Source: CAWHHZ01 sp963829355
GTDB taxonomy: Bacteria; Acidobacteriota; Thermoanaerobaculia; Gp7-AA8; JAHWKK01
Direction: 5' to 3'
DNA: 64,000 nucleotides
NCBI GenBank assembly: GCA_963829355.1
Contig: CAWHHZ010000011.1
Location: 62,001-126,000, forward strand
The notes beneath the pieces were generated by a model. That model was not told where the DNA came from and ran no database searches. It saw only the letters and a program-made list of their open reading frames with translations. Shown here one piece after another: positions 1 through 7,861 of this stretch. Made by a program: the position numbers and the translations under genes. Positions within the stretch are counted from its first letter, which is position 1; every line of letters starts with the position of its first letter.

Positions 1-910
1 GCATGCCCGCTACGGTCGGCATGCGCGGATCGTCCCAGCCGCTGACGTGCCCCTCACGGACGAGCTGCAGGAGCTTTCGTTTACTCAGAACCGTGTAGGT
101 GAGGTTCAGGCGGGCGAATTCGATCTGACGCGGCTTCGATGGTGACGGGACGTTGTCGACGCACCAGTCGTAGAGCGGGCGATGATCCTCGAACTCGAGC
201 GTGCAGAGCGAGTGCGTGATGTGCTCGATCGCGTCGGACAGGGCGTGTGCGTAGTCGTACATCGGGTAGACGCACCATGCTTCCCCGGTGCGGTGGTGCT
301 TCGAGTGGCGGACCCGGTAGAGTGCCGGGTCGCGCATATTCATGTTCGGGGATGCCATATCGATCTTTGCGCGAAGAACCTTTGATCCGTCCGGAAACTC
401 TCCCTCTTTCATGCGACGGAAAAGATCGAGATTCTCCTCGACGGGTCGGTCCCGGTAGGGGCTTTCCTTCCCGGGGGAGGTCAAGGTTCCCCGGTACTCC
501 CGGATCTCCTCCGCCGAGAGGTCATCGACGTATGCCTTCCCTTCGCGGATCAGATGGAGCGCCCACTCGTAGAGCTGCTCGAAGTAGTCGGAGGCGTGGT
601 AGAGACGGTCGCCCCAGTCGTATCCGAGCCAATGAATGTCTTTCTTGATCGCCTCCGCGTACGCCTCTTCCTCTTTGACAGGGTTGGTGTCATCGAACCG
701 GAGATGGCATCGTCCGCCGAACTCCTCGGGCAGGGAGAAGTTGAGAGCGATCGCCTTGACGTGCCCGATGTGCAGGAACCCGTTCGGCTCTGGCGGAAAG
801 CGGGTCACGACTTTCTCGTGCTTGCCGGTCTGCAGGTCCTTTTCCACGATCTCTCGGATGAAGTCGCGTGGTTTCGTGGTCAGAGTGTCGTCGAGGCTGG
901 TGTCTGTCAT
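1..910 (-). CDS. glnS: Glutaminyl-tRNA synthetase, N-terminal part (runs off left edge)
   Basis: Charges tRNA(Gln) with glutamine in the cytoplasm. About 303 codons are present and the C-terminal anticodon-binding part lies outside the window. The class I signature PPEPNGFLHIGH is at residues 39-50. A VLSKR segment (KMSKS equivalent) is near residue 272 and is followed by GWDDPRMPT, which is typical of the GlnRS/eukaryotic-GluRS branch. The substrate loop FDDTNP and the LGYDWG segment are also visible. The ATG at 910 gives the expected short N-terminal lead before the HIGH motif. A tandem repeat lies directly upstream. A non-discriminating GluRS is the alternative, but the DDTNP and GWDDPRMPT wording favours GlnRS. 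Confidence 0.95.
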   Translation of the reverse strand, partial: MTDTSLDDTLTTKPRDFIREIVEKDLQTGKHEKVVTRFPPEPNGFLHIGHVKAIALNFSLPEEFGGRCHLRFDDTNPVKEEEAYAEAIKKDIHWLGYDWGDRLYHASDYFEQLYEWALHLIREGKAYVDDLSAEEIREYRGTLTSPGKESPYRDRPVEENLDLFRRMKEGEFPDGSKVLRAKIDMASPNMNMRDPALYRVRHSKHHRTGEAWCVYPMYDYAHALSDAIEHITHSLCTLEFEDHRPLYDWCVDNVPSPSKPRQIEFARLNLTYTVLSKRKLLQLVREGHVSGWDDPRMPTVAGM

Positions 911-950
911 AGTTGTTTACCCGAAGCGAATGGTATCAGCGGTTCATGGA

Positions 951-1079
951 TTGAGTCATTGAGTCGTTGAGTCATTGAGTCATTGAGTCATAATATTGAG
1001 TTGTTGGGTCGTTGAGTTGTTGGGTCGTTGAGTTGTTGGGTCATTGAGTCGTTGAGTTATTGAGTGGTTGAGTCATTGA
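951..1079. repeat. Degenerate 9-bp tandem repeat (TTGAGTCAT type)
   Basis: About fourteen head-to-tail copies of a 9-mer, TTGAGTCAT, TTGAGTCGT or TTGGGTCGT, sit between the glnS start and the next gene. The copies differ by single substitutions, mainly at positions 4, 8 and 9, and one interruption reads ATAATA. No open frame or flanking spacers are present, so this is not a CRISPR array. It lies in the glnS promoter region, where copy-number change could affect expression; that role is inference. Confidence 0.85.
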
Positions 1080-1178
1080 ACGTTGGTCTGGTATTAGGGC
1101 ATTCACCGCTGGATGCCGACCAGCGGCTCGCGTGTGAGGGACGGTTGCGCGGGGGAGCTTGCCCTGCGCGATGGCTTC

Positions 1179-1352
1179 TCAGGCCTGGGCAACATCGATG
1201 TCGGGGTCGCCCCACCCGTCGCGGCGGATCTTCAACTCGATCGGCTGGCAGCAGACCTCGCAGTCCTGGATCATCGTTCCAAGCACGTCGGCCTCGACTG
1301 CGATTGTCAGGTGCTCGCCACACCAGGGGCAGAGGATCTGGAAGTAGTCCAT
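1179..1352 (-). CDS. CPXCG-motif cysteine-rich small protein
   Basis: A 57-residue protein with two cysteine pairs, CPWCGE near residue 8 and DCEVCC near residue 32, matching the Cys_rich_CPXG family of small probable zinc-ribbon proteins. Its biochemical role is unknown. The start at 1352 (MDYFQ) fits the usual family N-terminus; an upstream in-frame ATG at 1400 would add 16 residues, and neither start has a clear ribosome-binding site. It stands alone between the repeat after glnS and the candidate small RNA. Confidence 0.75.
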   Translation of the reverse strand: MDYFQILCPWCGEHLTIAVEADVLGTMIQDCEVCCQPIELKIRRDGWGDPDIDVAQA

Positions 1353-1505
1353 CGGCGACCATTGTATGGCGGAAGAGACGTTTTCCACAGGGTTGAGCAT
1401 GAGAGTTGTCAGTGCTGGAGCGGGGTGTCGGAGGAGTGCACAATCGGCGGTCGGGGGCCTGTGGAACGGTGTTGAAAAGTCCTCGAATGTTCACAGCGAA
1501 GCATC

Positions 1506-1534
1506 TTGAAAATCCGTGTGGCCGGACTTACGTT
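1506..1534 (+). promoter_or_regulatory. Candidate sigma-70 promoter for a small RNA
   Basis: TTGAAA (1506-1511) is followed after 17 bp by TACGTT (1529-1534). The spacing is ideal and the -10 box is weaker than consensus. Transcription would start near 1541, and the terminator at 1665-1697 is the first strong stop on this strand. Confidence 0.4.
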
Positions 1535-1540
1535 GAATAG

Positions 1541-1697
1541 TGCTTCGAGACGGACGCTACTATCGCAGCTGATCAACGAATCGAAGCGAGCCGGAACCGG
1601 AAAAGCGATAGAGACGGTCGGCGCTGAGTGCGGTGCCCCTTGCGGCTGTCAACGCACCTGAATGGCCTCGGAAGGCAAGGCTTCCGAGGCTTTTTTT
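1541..1697 (+). ncRNA. Candidate structured small RNA, about 157 nt
   Basis: The segment between the promoter-like boxes and a strong intrinsic terminator has no plausible reading frame but is rich in complementary segments: GCTTCGA with TCGAAGC, CTATCGC with GCGATAG, and GTGCG with CGCAC. The first two pairings cross each other, so they either form a pseudoknot or exclude one another. I do not recognise the 6S, SRP, RNase P, tmRNA or common riboswitch cores. The next gene on this side is on the opposite strand, so the RNA would be stand-alone. Support comes from the layout only. Confidence 0.35.
1665..1697 (+). terminator. Intrinsic terminator, plus strand
   Basis: A perfect 10-bp stem, GCCTCGGAAG with CTTCCGAGGC, closes a 6-nt loop and is followed directly by seven T residues. 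It ends whatever is transcribed rightward from about 1541. Confidence 0.85.
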
Positions 1698-1753
1698 GTG
1701 TCTGGGGCCGTGCTCGCCCCATGCCCGATCCAAGAGTTCCCGAAGATGCAATC

Positions 1754-1918
1754 GTCGTCGTCCTGAGCGCAGCGAAGGATCGCGTTCGGCATGACTCGAC
1801 CTGAATTGGCCGGGAGCTCAGGGCGAGGATAACGGGACGCGATCCTTCGCTGCGCTCAGGATGACGTTCAGCCCAGTCCACTGGCGACAGAGAAGCGGCG
1901 TCATTTCACTCTACTCGG
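1754..1918. repeat. Dispersed intergenic repeat, copy 1 (CCTGAGCGCAGCGAAGGATC family)
   Basis: Contains CCTGAGCGCAGCGAAGGATC and, about 60 bp on, its inverted partner GATCCTTCGCTGCGCTCAGG. A second module with AGAAGCGGCGTCATTTCACT follows. Related modules recur near 7.2, 30.4, 40.0, 46.7, 55.5, 59.1, 60.7 and 61.0 kb. When translated, the core gives the spurious HPERSEGS peptide that contaminates many predicted proteins. It sits just downstream of the first hydrogenase operon. Confidence 0.85.
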
Positions 1919-1946
1919 TTACAGCTGTGGGACTCCTGCAAGCCTC

Positions 1947-3647
1947 TCAGAGCACCTTGACCTGGGAGATTTTCTTTCCTTTCGGATCGAAAACGTGAAC
2001 CGCGCAAGCCATGCAGGGATCGAACGAATGAATGGTCCGCAGGACCTCGAGCGGATGTTCCGTCTGCGCGATCGGATTGCCGATGAGTGACGCTTCGTAA
2101 GGCCCCGAGACTCCCTTGTCGTCTCTCGGGCTGGCGTTCCACGTGGTCGGCACCACCGCCTGATAGTTCTTGATCGACTGTCCGTCGAGGACGACCCAGT
2201 GGGAGAGGGTGCCGCGGGGTGCCTCATGAAAGCCCATCCCCATGACCTCGCCCTTCGGGAACTTCGGAGGATTGAACGTGGTGGTGTCCCCCCCGGCGAT
2301 GTTGTCGACGAGAAGCTGCCACTGCTGCATCGCCATGTCGGCGAGCATGGCCGCGCGTACGGCGCGCGCGGCGTGGCGTCCGAGCGTCGAGTGGAGGACT
2401 TCCGGGCCTACCTTCTTCCCGGAGATTGACGCGACCGTCTCGAGTGCCTTGTGCGTCCACTTCTGGGCCAGTGGATCGCCGGCGAGATAGGCGCACAGGA
2501 CGTTTGCGAGTGGCCCGACCTGCATCGGCCGTCCCTCGAATCGGGGAGCCTTGACCCAGGTGTACTTGCCGTCGTCCTCGAAGCCCGTGAAGTTCGGTTC
2601 TGTCTCACCCTTCCATGGGTGAAGCGGGCCCGATCCCTCGTACCATGCGTGTGCACTGTCTTCGGTGACTCCTTTTCGGAAGTACTCGTCACGGGGCCCG
2701 GTGATCGGCCTGTACGAAGAGAAGTTGCCGTTTATGATCGTGCCACCGGGGAAGAGGAACTTCGTGTTTCGTGTATCGGTCGGCAGGTCGGGAACGGACA
2801 TGTAGTTGGTGACGCCAGCACCGTACCCGAACCACTCCGGATAGAACGAAGCGACTGCACAGACGTCGTTGAAGTAGACCTCCTGAACGAACGGAATCAC
2901 TCTGTCGAGAAGAGTCTTCATCTGGTAAAGCCGGTCGAGATTGAGGGTCGCGGGGCTGTCGAGATTCACCGCGTTTGCGACGCCTCCGACAGCCATGTTC
3001 TGGATGTGGGGCGTCTTGCTGCCTAGCATGGCGACGATCTGGTTCGGATAGCGCTGGTATTCGAGCGCCTGCAGATAGTGGGCGGTCGCGATCAGGTTGA
3101 CGTCCGCCGGCAATTTCATTGCGGGATGACCCCAGTAGCCGTGAGCAAAGGGACCGAGCTGGCCACCGGCAATGAAACCCTTGATCTTGTTCTGGACGGC
3201 CTGCATCTCCATCTTCGAGTTTCCGGTCCATCCGGAGAGACTCTCCGCGAGTGCCGAGGCCTTGGCGGGATCGGCGTTCGGAACCTGGGTGACATCCACC
3301 CAGTCGAGTGCCGAGAGGTGATAGAAGTGGACGATGTGGTCGTGGAGGGCGTGCGCAATCAGGATCAGATTCCGGATGTACTGCGCATTGAGTGGAATTT
3401 CCATCTCGAGAGCATCCTCGACGGCGCGAACCGACGCCAGTGCGTGGACGGTGGTGCAGACCCCGCAGAATCTCTGTGTGAAGATCCAGGCATCGCGGGG
3501 GTCACGGCCGAGGAGGATTTTCTCGATGCCCCGCCACATCGTCGATGAGGCCCACGCCTTGTCGACGTGACCGTCGCCGACCTCCACGTCGACCCGCAGG
3601 TGACCTTCGATTCGGGTGATTGGGTCAATTACGATCCGCTTTGACAT
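1947..3647 (-). CDS. hybC: [NiFe]-hydrogenase large subunit, first operon
   Basis: Catalytic subunit that splits or forms H2 at the Ni-Fe(CN)2CO centre. It is exported with its small subunit through Tat and faces the periplasm. The 566 residues match group 1 uptake hydrogenases. The N-terminal nickel motif RFCGVCTTVH supplies C61 and C64, and the C-terminal motif DPCMACAVH supplies C545 and C548. Fifteen residues follow H551, which is the expected protease-removed tail. An AGGAGA ribosome-binding site precedes the ATG at 3647. It is the last gene of a small subunit-FeS-NrfD-large subunit operon, the order of E. coli hybOABC. The operon has no maturation protease of its own. Roughly nine in ten residues match the copy at 7862-9562. 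Confidence 0.96.
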   Translation of the reverse strand: MSKRIVIDPITRIEGHLRVDVEVGDGHVDKAWASSTMWRGIEKILLGRDPRDAWIFTQRFCGVCTTVHALASVRAVEDALEMEIPLNAQYIRNLILIAHALHDHIVHFYHLSALDWVDVTQVPNADPAKASALAESLSGWTGNSKMEMQAVQNKIKGFIAGGQLGPFAHGYWGHPAMKLPADVNLIATAHYLQALEYQRYPNQIVAMLGSKTPHIQNMAVGGVANAVNLDSPATLNLDRLYQMKTLLDRVIPFVQEVYFNDVCAVASFYPEWFGYGAGVTNYMSVPDLPTDTRNTKFLFPGGTIINGNFSSYRPITGPRDEYFRKGVTEDSAHAWYEGSGPLHPWKGETEPNFTGFEDDGKYTWVKAPRFEGRPMQVGPLANVLCAYLAGDPLAQKWTHKALETVASISGKKVGPEVLHSTLGRHAARAVRAAMLADMAMQQWQLLVDNIAGGDTTTFNPPKFPKGEVMGMGFHEAPRGTLSHWVVLDGQSIKNYQAVVPTTWNASPRDDKGVSGPYEASLIGNPIAQTEHPLEVLRTIHSFDPCMACAVHVFDPKGKKISQVKVL

Positions 3648-3656
3648 TGATTTCTC

Positions 3657-4884
3657 CTAGCGCGCTGCCACGGGGACTGCTGCGCCCTGCGGGCGTGGTT
3701 TTCCGCTGACTTTCGGTTGGGTCCGGATGCCGCTCAGAATGGGGAACCGCCTGACGAGGACGATGTAGACAGCGATCTCGGTGGCGACGAAACCGACGGT
3801 GATCAGGGTTTCGATCGTTGTAGGAAAGTAGCGCCATCCGGGCCCTGGATCGAAGGCGAGCAGGAACGTGTCGAATCTGTAGAACGCACCGCCGATGGCG
3901 ATGAACATGGCGCCACGGAACAGACTGGCGAGATCGGATTTCTTTCTCAGAACATAGAACATCGGGACGAGGAAGAGCACGATCTCGAGCCAGAAAAACG
4001 CGGTCCTGCACAACAGGCAGGAATGCGACGCTGATGTCTCCGCGGATCACCAGATCCCCAACCCGCAACACGACGTAGACGACGCCGGACCAGGCAGCCA
4101 CGGTCTGCAGAGTGAAGAGCATCTTCTTTTCGGGCTTTTTGCCGAAGGTCCGCGAGGAGAAGATCGATTCGAAGACGACGAGCGCGTAACCCATACCCAG
4201 AGCCGTGATGAGGAAGAGCAGGGGGAGGATCGGTGAATTCCACAGCGGGTGGAGGCGAGGTCCCGAGATCAGCATCAGCGTACCGAGAGAGGACTGGTGC
4301 ATCGTGGGCAGCCAGATTCCGATTGCGGCAATCCAGATCAGCGATTTGTTGAGAATCGGAAGAGTTTCCTCAGCGAGTGTGGCGAGCTTGTCTTTGGAGG
4401 GATCATCGCGCCACTTCTCCAGGAAGGCCGGAGCGAGCTCGATCCAGAGGACGACGACGTAGGCCATGATGCAGAGCGCGACCTCGAGAAGAACGGAATT
4501 CAGATTCCATTTCCAGAAAAAGAGAGGGACTTTCCAGAGCAGCCATGGACGCCCCACGTCAATCGCGACGGAGAGGCCGGCAATCGTGTAGCCGAGCGCG
4601 CTCGTGAGGATCGCCGGGCGGATCAGAGGGTGGTACTTACCCTTGTTGAAGAAGTACACCACGAGAGCCATCGCATAGCCGCCGCAGGCGATGGCCGTTC
4701 CGGTCACAACGTCGAAGGCGATCCAGATTCCCCACGGATAGCCATCGGACATTCCGGTCGTTGCACCGAGTCCGGAGAGCAGGCGCCAGCCGATCAGGCC
4801 GATGGCGATGGCGGACAGAACCACGAGAACAAAGTACGACCGGGTGAGAACCTTTCCTCCTGCAGGAGTGGCCGTGTCACTCAT
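3657..4884 (-). CDS. hybB: NrfD/HybB-type membrane subunit, first operon (one frameshift)
   Basis: Integral membrane protein expected to pass electrons from the hydrogenase FeS chain to quinone. It begins at the ATG at 4884 behind a GAGGAGG site and overlaps the FeS gene by 8 bp. About ten hydrophobic helices and the MHQSSLGTLM and DVGRPW segments typical of HybB/NrfD are visible. The frame breaks near 4018-4030: the N-terminal part reads to RGDISVAF, and the C-terminal part (FWLEIVLFLVPM onward) is one base out of frame. The span is 1228 bp, one more than a multiple of three, and removing one base gives 408 residues and restores alignment with the paralogue at 9555-10808. It is either an assembly indel or a recent pseudogene. 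Confidence 0.85.
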
Positions 4885-5785
4885 TCGATCCTCCTCGAGT
4901 TTCTTCGTCGACCACGTCGTCGTCGAATGCGCCCTTCCTTCGATTGCGGAACAGGACTGCTCCGAGCACGGCGTAGAGTGCGACCGGCGCCGCGAACCCC
5001 TGATAGAGCCCGTGCTGGATCGATCGTTGGCGGGCGGGGACTGACTCCTCATGACTGAAGCGGAATCCGAGGTCTTCGAAGGGAACATGAGAAAGGTAAA
5101 GGACCTGTGTGCCGCCGAGATCGTTCTCGCCGTAGATCTTCTGAACGTACCGATCGGGGTTCTCTTTCAGCCGCCGCCTTGCCTCGTCCAGCAGATCGGC
5201 CCTCTTTCCGAAGATGACAGCGTCTCTGGGGCACACCTCGGTGCAGCCAGGCTCTTTCCCGTCGAGAAGCCGGTCGATGCAGAAGTCGCACTTGACGATC
5301 TTCGCGTCCTTGCGCGACCACTGGAACTTCGGGATATTGAACGGGCAGGCGACCTGGCAGTAGCGGCAGCCGACGCACCGATTCGGATCGTAGTCCACGA
5401 CACCGAATTTGGTCTTGTGCAGCGCTCCGAGCATGCACGCATTGACGCAGGCGGGATCGACGCAGTGCATGCACTGGCGCTTCACATACGAAGTGCCGTC
5501 CTCACCATTGTAGAGTTTGATGATGTTGCGCGTGTACTCGTTGAGGTCCTCCGGTGCGTCGTAGAGTCCCTCGCCATACCCGTCGGTATCGGGAGGGAGT
5601 CCGCCGACTTCCTTGCACTTGACCACGCACGCCTTGCATCCGATACAGAGCGTGGTGTCGTACAGCATTCCAGCGGCGTCCGGAACAGGCTCCTTCTTCT
5701 CCGCGGCGCTGGCCGAGGCAGGGATGATCGTGAGTGCCGTGGTTGCGGCGAGAGACTTGAGGAAGGTTCGTCGTTGGGAGTCCAT
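4877..5785 (-). CDS. hybA: HybA-like ferredoxin subunit, first operon
   Basis: A periplasmic electron-transfer protein of 302 residues that would link the hydrogenase small subunit to the NrfD-type membrane subunit. A Tat signal begins with R5-R6 (SQRRTFLKS) and ends near an ASASA cleavage region. Four ferredoxin cysteine groups follow, CIGCKACVVKC, CMHCVDPACVNAC, CVGCRYCQVAC and CDFC...GCTEVC, enough for four [4Fe-4S] clusters. A hydrophobic C-terminal segment with a basic tail probably anchors it in the membrane. The start at 5785 has a GGAGAGGAG ribosome-binding site directly after the small-subunit stop. Confidence 0.93.
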   Translation of the reverse strand: MDSQRRTFLKSLAATTALTIIPASASAAEKKEPVPDAAGMLYDTTLCIGCKACVVKCKEVGGLPPDTDGYGEGLYDAPEDLNEYTRNIIKLYNGEDGTSYVKRQCMHCVDPACVNACMLGALHKTKFGVVDYDPNRCVGCRYCQVACPFNIPKFQWSRKDAKIVKCDFCIDRLLDGKEPGCTEVCPRDAVIFGKRADLLDEARRRLKENPDRYVQKIYGENDLGGTQVLYLSHVPFEDLGFRFSHEESVPARQRSIQHGLYQGFAAPVALYAVLGAVLFRNRRKGAFDDDVVDEETRGGSNE

Positions 5786-5787
5786 TC

Positions 5788-6948
5788 CTAGTTCTCCTCT
5801 CCGGGGGAGCTCGCGGAATCGCCGTTTTCTTCTCTCTTGAGTTTCCTCGACCACGCGATTCCTGCTCCGATACCGACACCGGCCACGACCCCCGCGACGC
5901 CGGTCGATACGGAGCCGGGACCGGATCGCTCGAAGTTGATCGGTGGGTACGTCGAGGGCGGCATCGGCCGCTCGATGTTGGCTGTCTGATGGATCGGGAG
6001 AGTGAATCCGACTCCCTTTTCCGTGCAGCCGAAGCAGGGAGCTCCGATTCCGATCGGCCAGGCGTCGACGACTTCGTTGAAGTGCCGTGTAGAACAGGGG
6101 GCGTGGGTCACTGGCCCCTTGCAGCCGAGCTTGTAGAGGCACCAGCCCTGGGTGTGGCCACCGCTCCCGAACTCGGTCGCGAAACGGCCTGCATCGAAGT
6201 GCGGGCGCCGCGGACAGTGCTCGTGGATGACGCGGTCATATGCGAACTTCGGCCTGTGCTGGTCGTCGAGAGCCGGCACGGTGCCAGTCGTGGCGTACTG
6301 AAGAACGGTCGCCAGGAATACGTAGGGGTTCGGCGGACAGCCGGGGATATTGACGACAGGTTTGTCAGTCACGATGGAGTCGACTCCGACTGATCCGGTC
6401 GGATTCGGTCCCGAGGAAGGGATTCCTCCCCAGGAGGCGCACGAGCCAATGGAGATGACCGCTGCCGCACGGCTCGACACTTCCTGCAGGAGCGAAAGTG
6501 CCGTCTTTCCGGCGATTGTGCAGTAGATGCCGTCGTCCTTCATCGGGATGGCACCTTCGACGACGAGGACAAACTTGCCGTCATTCGCATCCATCGCGTC
6601 CCGCATCGCGGCCTCGGCATCGTGGCCGGCCGCCGCCATCACCGTCTCGTGGTAGTCGAGCGAGATGATGTTGAAGATCAGATCGGCGAGATCTGGCTCG
6701 GAGGTGCGCAGCAGGGTTTCGGTGCAGCCGGTACACTCCTGAAAATGGAGCCAGATTACGGATGGGCGGGGTGCGGAGCCGATCTCCTGCGCTACCGCTT
6801 CCACCGTGGTGAAATTGGTAATGGAGAGACCGAATGGCGCGGCAACCATCAGCTTGCCGCAGAGTGTCATGAAGTCGCGACGACTCGTGCCGCATCGGGC
6901 CATATGGTCCGCGATGGTGTCTGACTGCCTCGACGGGTTCTGTTTCAT
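5788..6948 (-). CDS. hybO: [NiFe]-hydrogenase small subunit, first operon
   Basis: Carries electrons from the Ni-Fe site through three FeS clusters. The protein has 386 residues with a Tat motif SRRDFMTLC (R23-R24). Proximal-cluster ligands lie in ECTGCTE, GSCASWGG and PGCPPNP; distal ligands in HEHCPRRPHFD and the following Cys pair; medial ligands in APCFGC. The proximal motif has glycine rather than the extra cysteine of oxygen-tolerant group 1d enzymes, so a standard four-Cys cluster is expected. A C-terminal hydrophobic helix followed by basic residues is a membrane anchor. The ATG at 6948 has an AGGGGG site and was chosen over the in-frame ATG at 6990. Operator-like palindromes lie 128-170 bp upstream. 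Confidence 0.95.
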   Translation of the reverse strand: MKQNPSRQSDTIADHMARCGTSRRDFMTLCGKLMVAAPFGLSITNFTTVEAVAQEIGSAPRPSVIWLHFQECTGCTETLLRTSEPDLADLIFNIISLDYHETVMAAAGHDAEAAMRDAMDANDGKFVLVVEGAIPMKDDGIYCTIAGKTALSLLQEVSSRAAAVISIGSCASWGGIPSSGPNPTGSVGVDSIVTDKPVVNIPGCPPNPYVFLATVLQYATTGTVPALDDQHRPKFAYDRVIHEHCPRRPHFDAGRFATEFGSGGHTQGWCLYKLGCKGPVTHAPCSTRHFNEVVDAWPIGIGAPCFGCTEKGVGFTLPIHQTANIERPMPPSTYPPINFERSGPGSVSTGVAGVVAGVGIGAGIAWSRKLKREENGDSASSPGEEN

Positions 6949-7075
6949 GAATCCCCCTGCTGTTGTCGCGGCCGTCTGCTTCCTGAGCATCGGGTCGCGG
7001 GTTGCGTTGAGGCGCTAACTTGCTCGTTGTGTAGCCAAGTATTGTGGCCGCGGGGGGACGCGTAACTGATCTCCG

Positions 7076-7091
7076 TCACCATTCGAAGTGA
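7076..7091. promoter_or_regulatory. TCAC-N8-GTGA palindrome, hydrogenase operon 1, site A
   Basis: TCACCATTCGAAGTGA. The same half-sites and spacing occur at six other places in this window, all in promoter regions of redox or hydrogenase genes. The block AACTGAT-CTCCGTCAC around it is also conserved upstream of hydrogenase operon 2 (near 13001-13015). The site lies 128 bp upstream of the small-subunit ATG. The protein that binds it is not shown; the CRP/FNR-family gene at 34759-35472 is the best candidate. Confidence 0.6.
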
Positions 7092-7099
7092 TGCAGGGA

Positions 7100-7115
7100 T
7101 CACATGGCGATGTGA
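7100..7115. promoter_or_regulatory. TCAC-N8-GTGA palindrome, hydrogenase operon 1, site B
   Basis: TCACATGGCGATGTGA, centred 24 bp from site A, so the two would lie on nearly the same helix face with about two turns between them. The 6-bp half-sites TCACAT and ATGTGA are perfect inverted repeats. It matches TCACATGCCTTTGTGA upstream of operon 2. Confidence 0.62.
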
Positions 7116-7167
7116 CGGGTTTTTGGGGTCGCGGAGGGCTGGGGAGGTGGAAAATGGAAATGGAAGA

Positions 7168-7350
7168 TGTGAGAAGTCATCCTGAGCGCCAGCGAAGGAT
7201 CGCGTACGACATGACTCGAGCGAACTTCAGGCGAGGATCACTCGCACGCGATCCTCGACCGTCCCTTCGGCGTCGTTCAGGGCAGGCGGAATGACAGGGA
7301 CGAGAGTCATTTCACTCCACTGGTGCCGGCGAAGCGGCGGCATAGTTCCG
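7168..7350. repeat. Dispersed intergenic repeat, copy 2
   Basis: Begins with TCATCCTGAGCGCCAGCGAAGG and continues through GCATGACTCG-like and GCGATCCTCGACC modules to GAGTCATTTCACTCCA and GGCGAAGCGGC. The final module is close to those at 40.1 and 61.1 kb. The copy ends two bases before the stop codon of the protease gene. Confidence 0.8.
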
Positions 7351-7351
7351 C

Positions 7352-7858
7352 TCATTCCCACCAGAGATCGGGGCGGGCAGGATCGCTGGCCGGGGATGCC
7401 GAATAGCCGCGCTGTTGCAGCTCGCTCGCAATCGTGGCGCAGGCGCGAGGGATCGCTGCGCGGACATTCTCGGAGAGTCCGCCCGCGAGCTGCTGCGCGA
7501 CAATACCGATGAGAATGATGTCGGCTGGTCCCTGTCCGAAGAGCTCGAGGGTCAGAAGAGCATCACGCAGGGCCGGATCGTGAGGTCCGACTCTCATGAT
7601 CGGTGCGCTTGCGATGATCTCCTCCCGCGAGTAAATCAGAATCGTTCCCGGCGCGTGATCATCCGTCACGGCGTCGACGAAGATGACGGTGTCATGATCG
7701 ATCACGTGGTCGGTCAGATCGAGTGAAGGTGTACCGAGATCCTCGACCACGACCGCCGGATCGAGCGACCAGGACGCTTCGAACGTCCTGGCCACCGTCG
7801 GGCCGATCGCATCGTCGCCGATCAGCACATTCCCGATTCCGTAAACGGCGGCGGTCAT
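7352..7858 (-). CDS. hybD: Hydrogenase maturation protease (HyaD/HybD/HycI family)
   Basis: Removes the C-terminal peptide of the hydrogenase large subunit after nickel insertion, acting in the cytoplasm. The 168 residues begin with the family signature GIGNVLIGDDAIGP, in which the first acidic residue of GDD binds the nickel-containing site. FVDAV supplies the second acidic ligand and GPHDPALRDAL the histidine. It starts four bases after the stop of the second large subunit and closes that operon. Both large subunits end in nearly the same tail (CAVH followed by 15 residues ending ISQVKVL), so this one protease probably serves both. Confidence 0.92.
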   Translation of the reverse strand: MTAAVYGIGNVLIGDDAIGPTVARTFEASWSLDPAVVVEDLGTPSLDLTDHVIDHDTVIFVDAVTDDHAPGTILIYSREEIIASAPIMRVGPHDPALRDALLTLELFGQGPADIILIGIVAQQLAGGLSENVRAAIPRACATIASELQQRGYSASPASDPARPDLWWE

Positions 7859-7861
7859 GGC

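Noticed and set aside
951..1079. CRISPR-like array
   Set aside because: The units are 9 bp and contiguous, with no spacers and no cas genes in the window.
1541..1697. 6S RNA, SRP RNA or a cobalamin/TPP riboswitch
   Set aside because: None of the conserved cores of these classes could be found; only the generic call of structured RNA candidate is kept.
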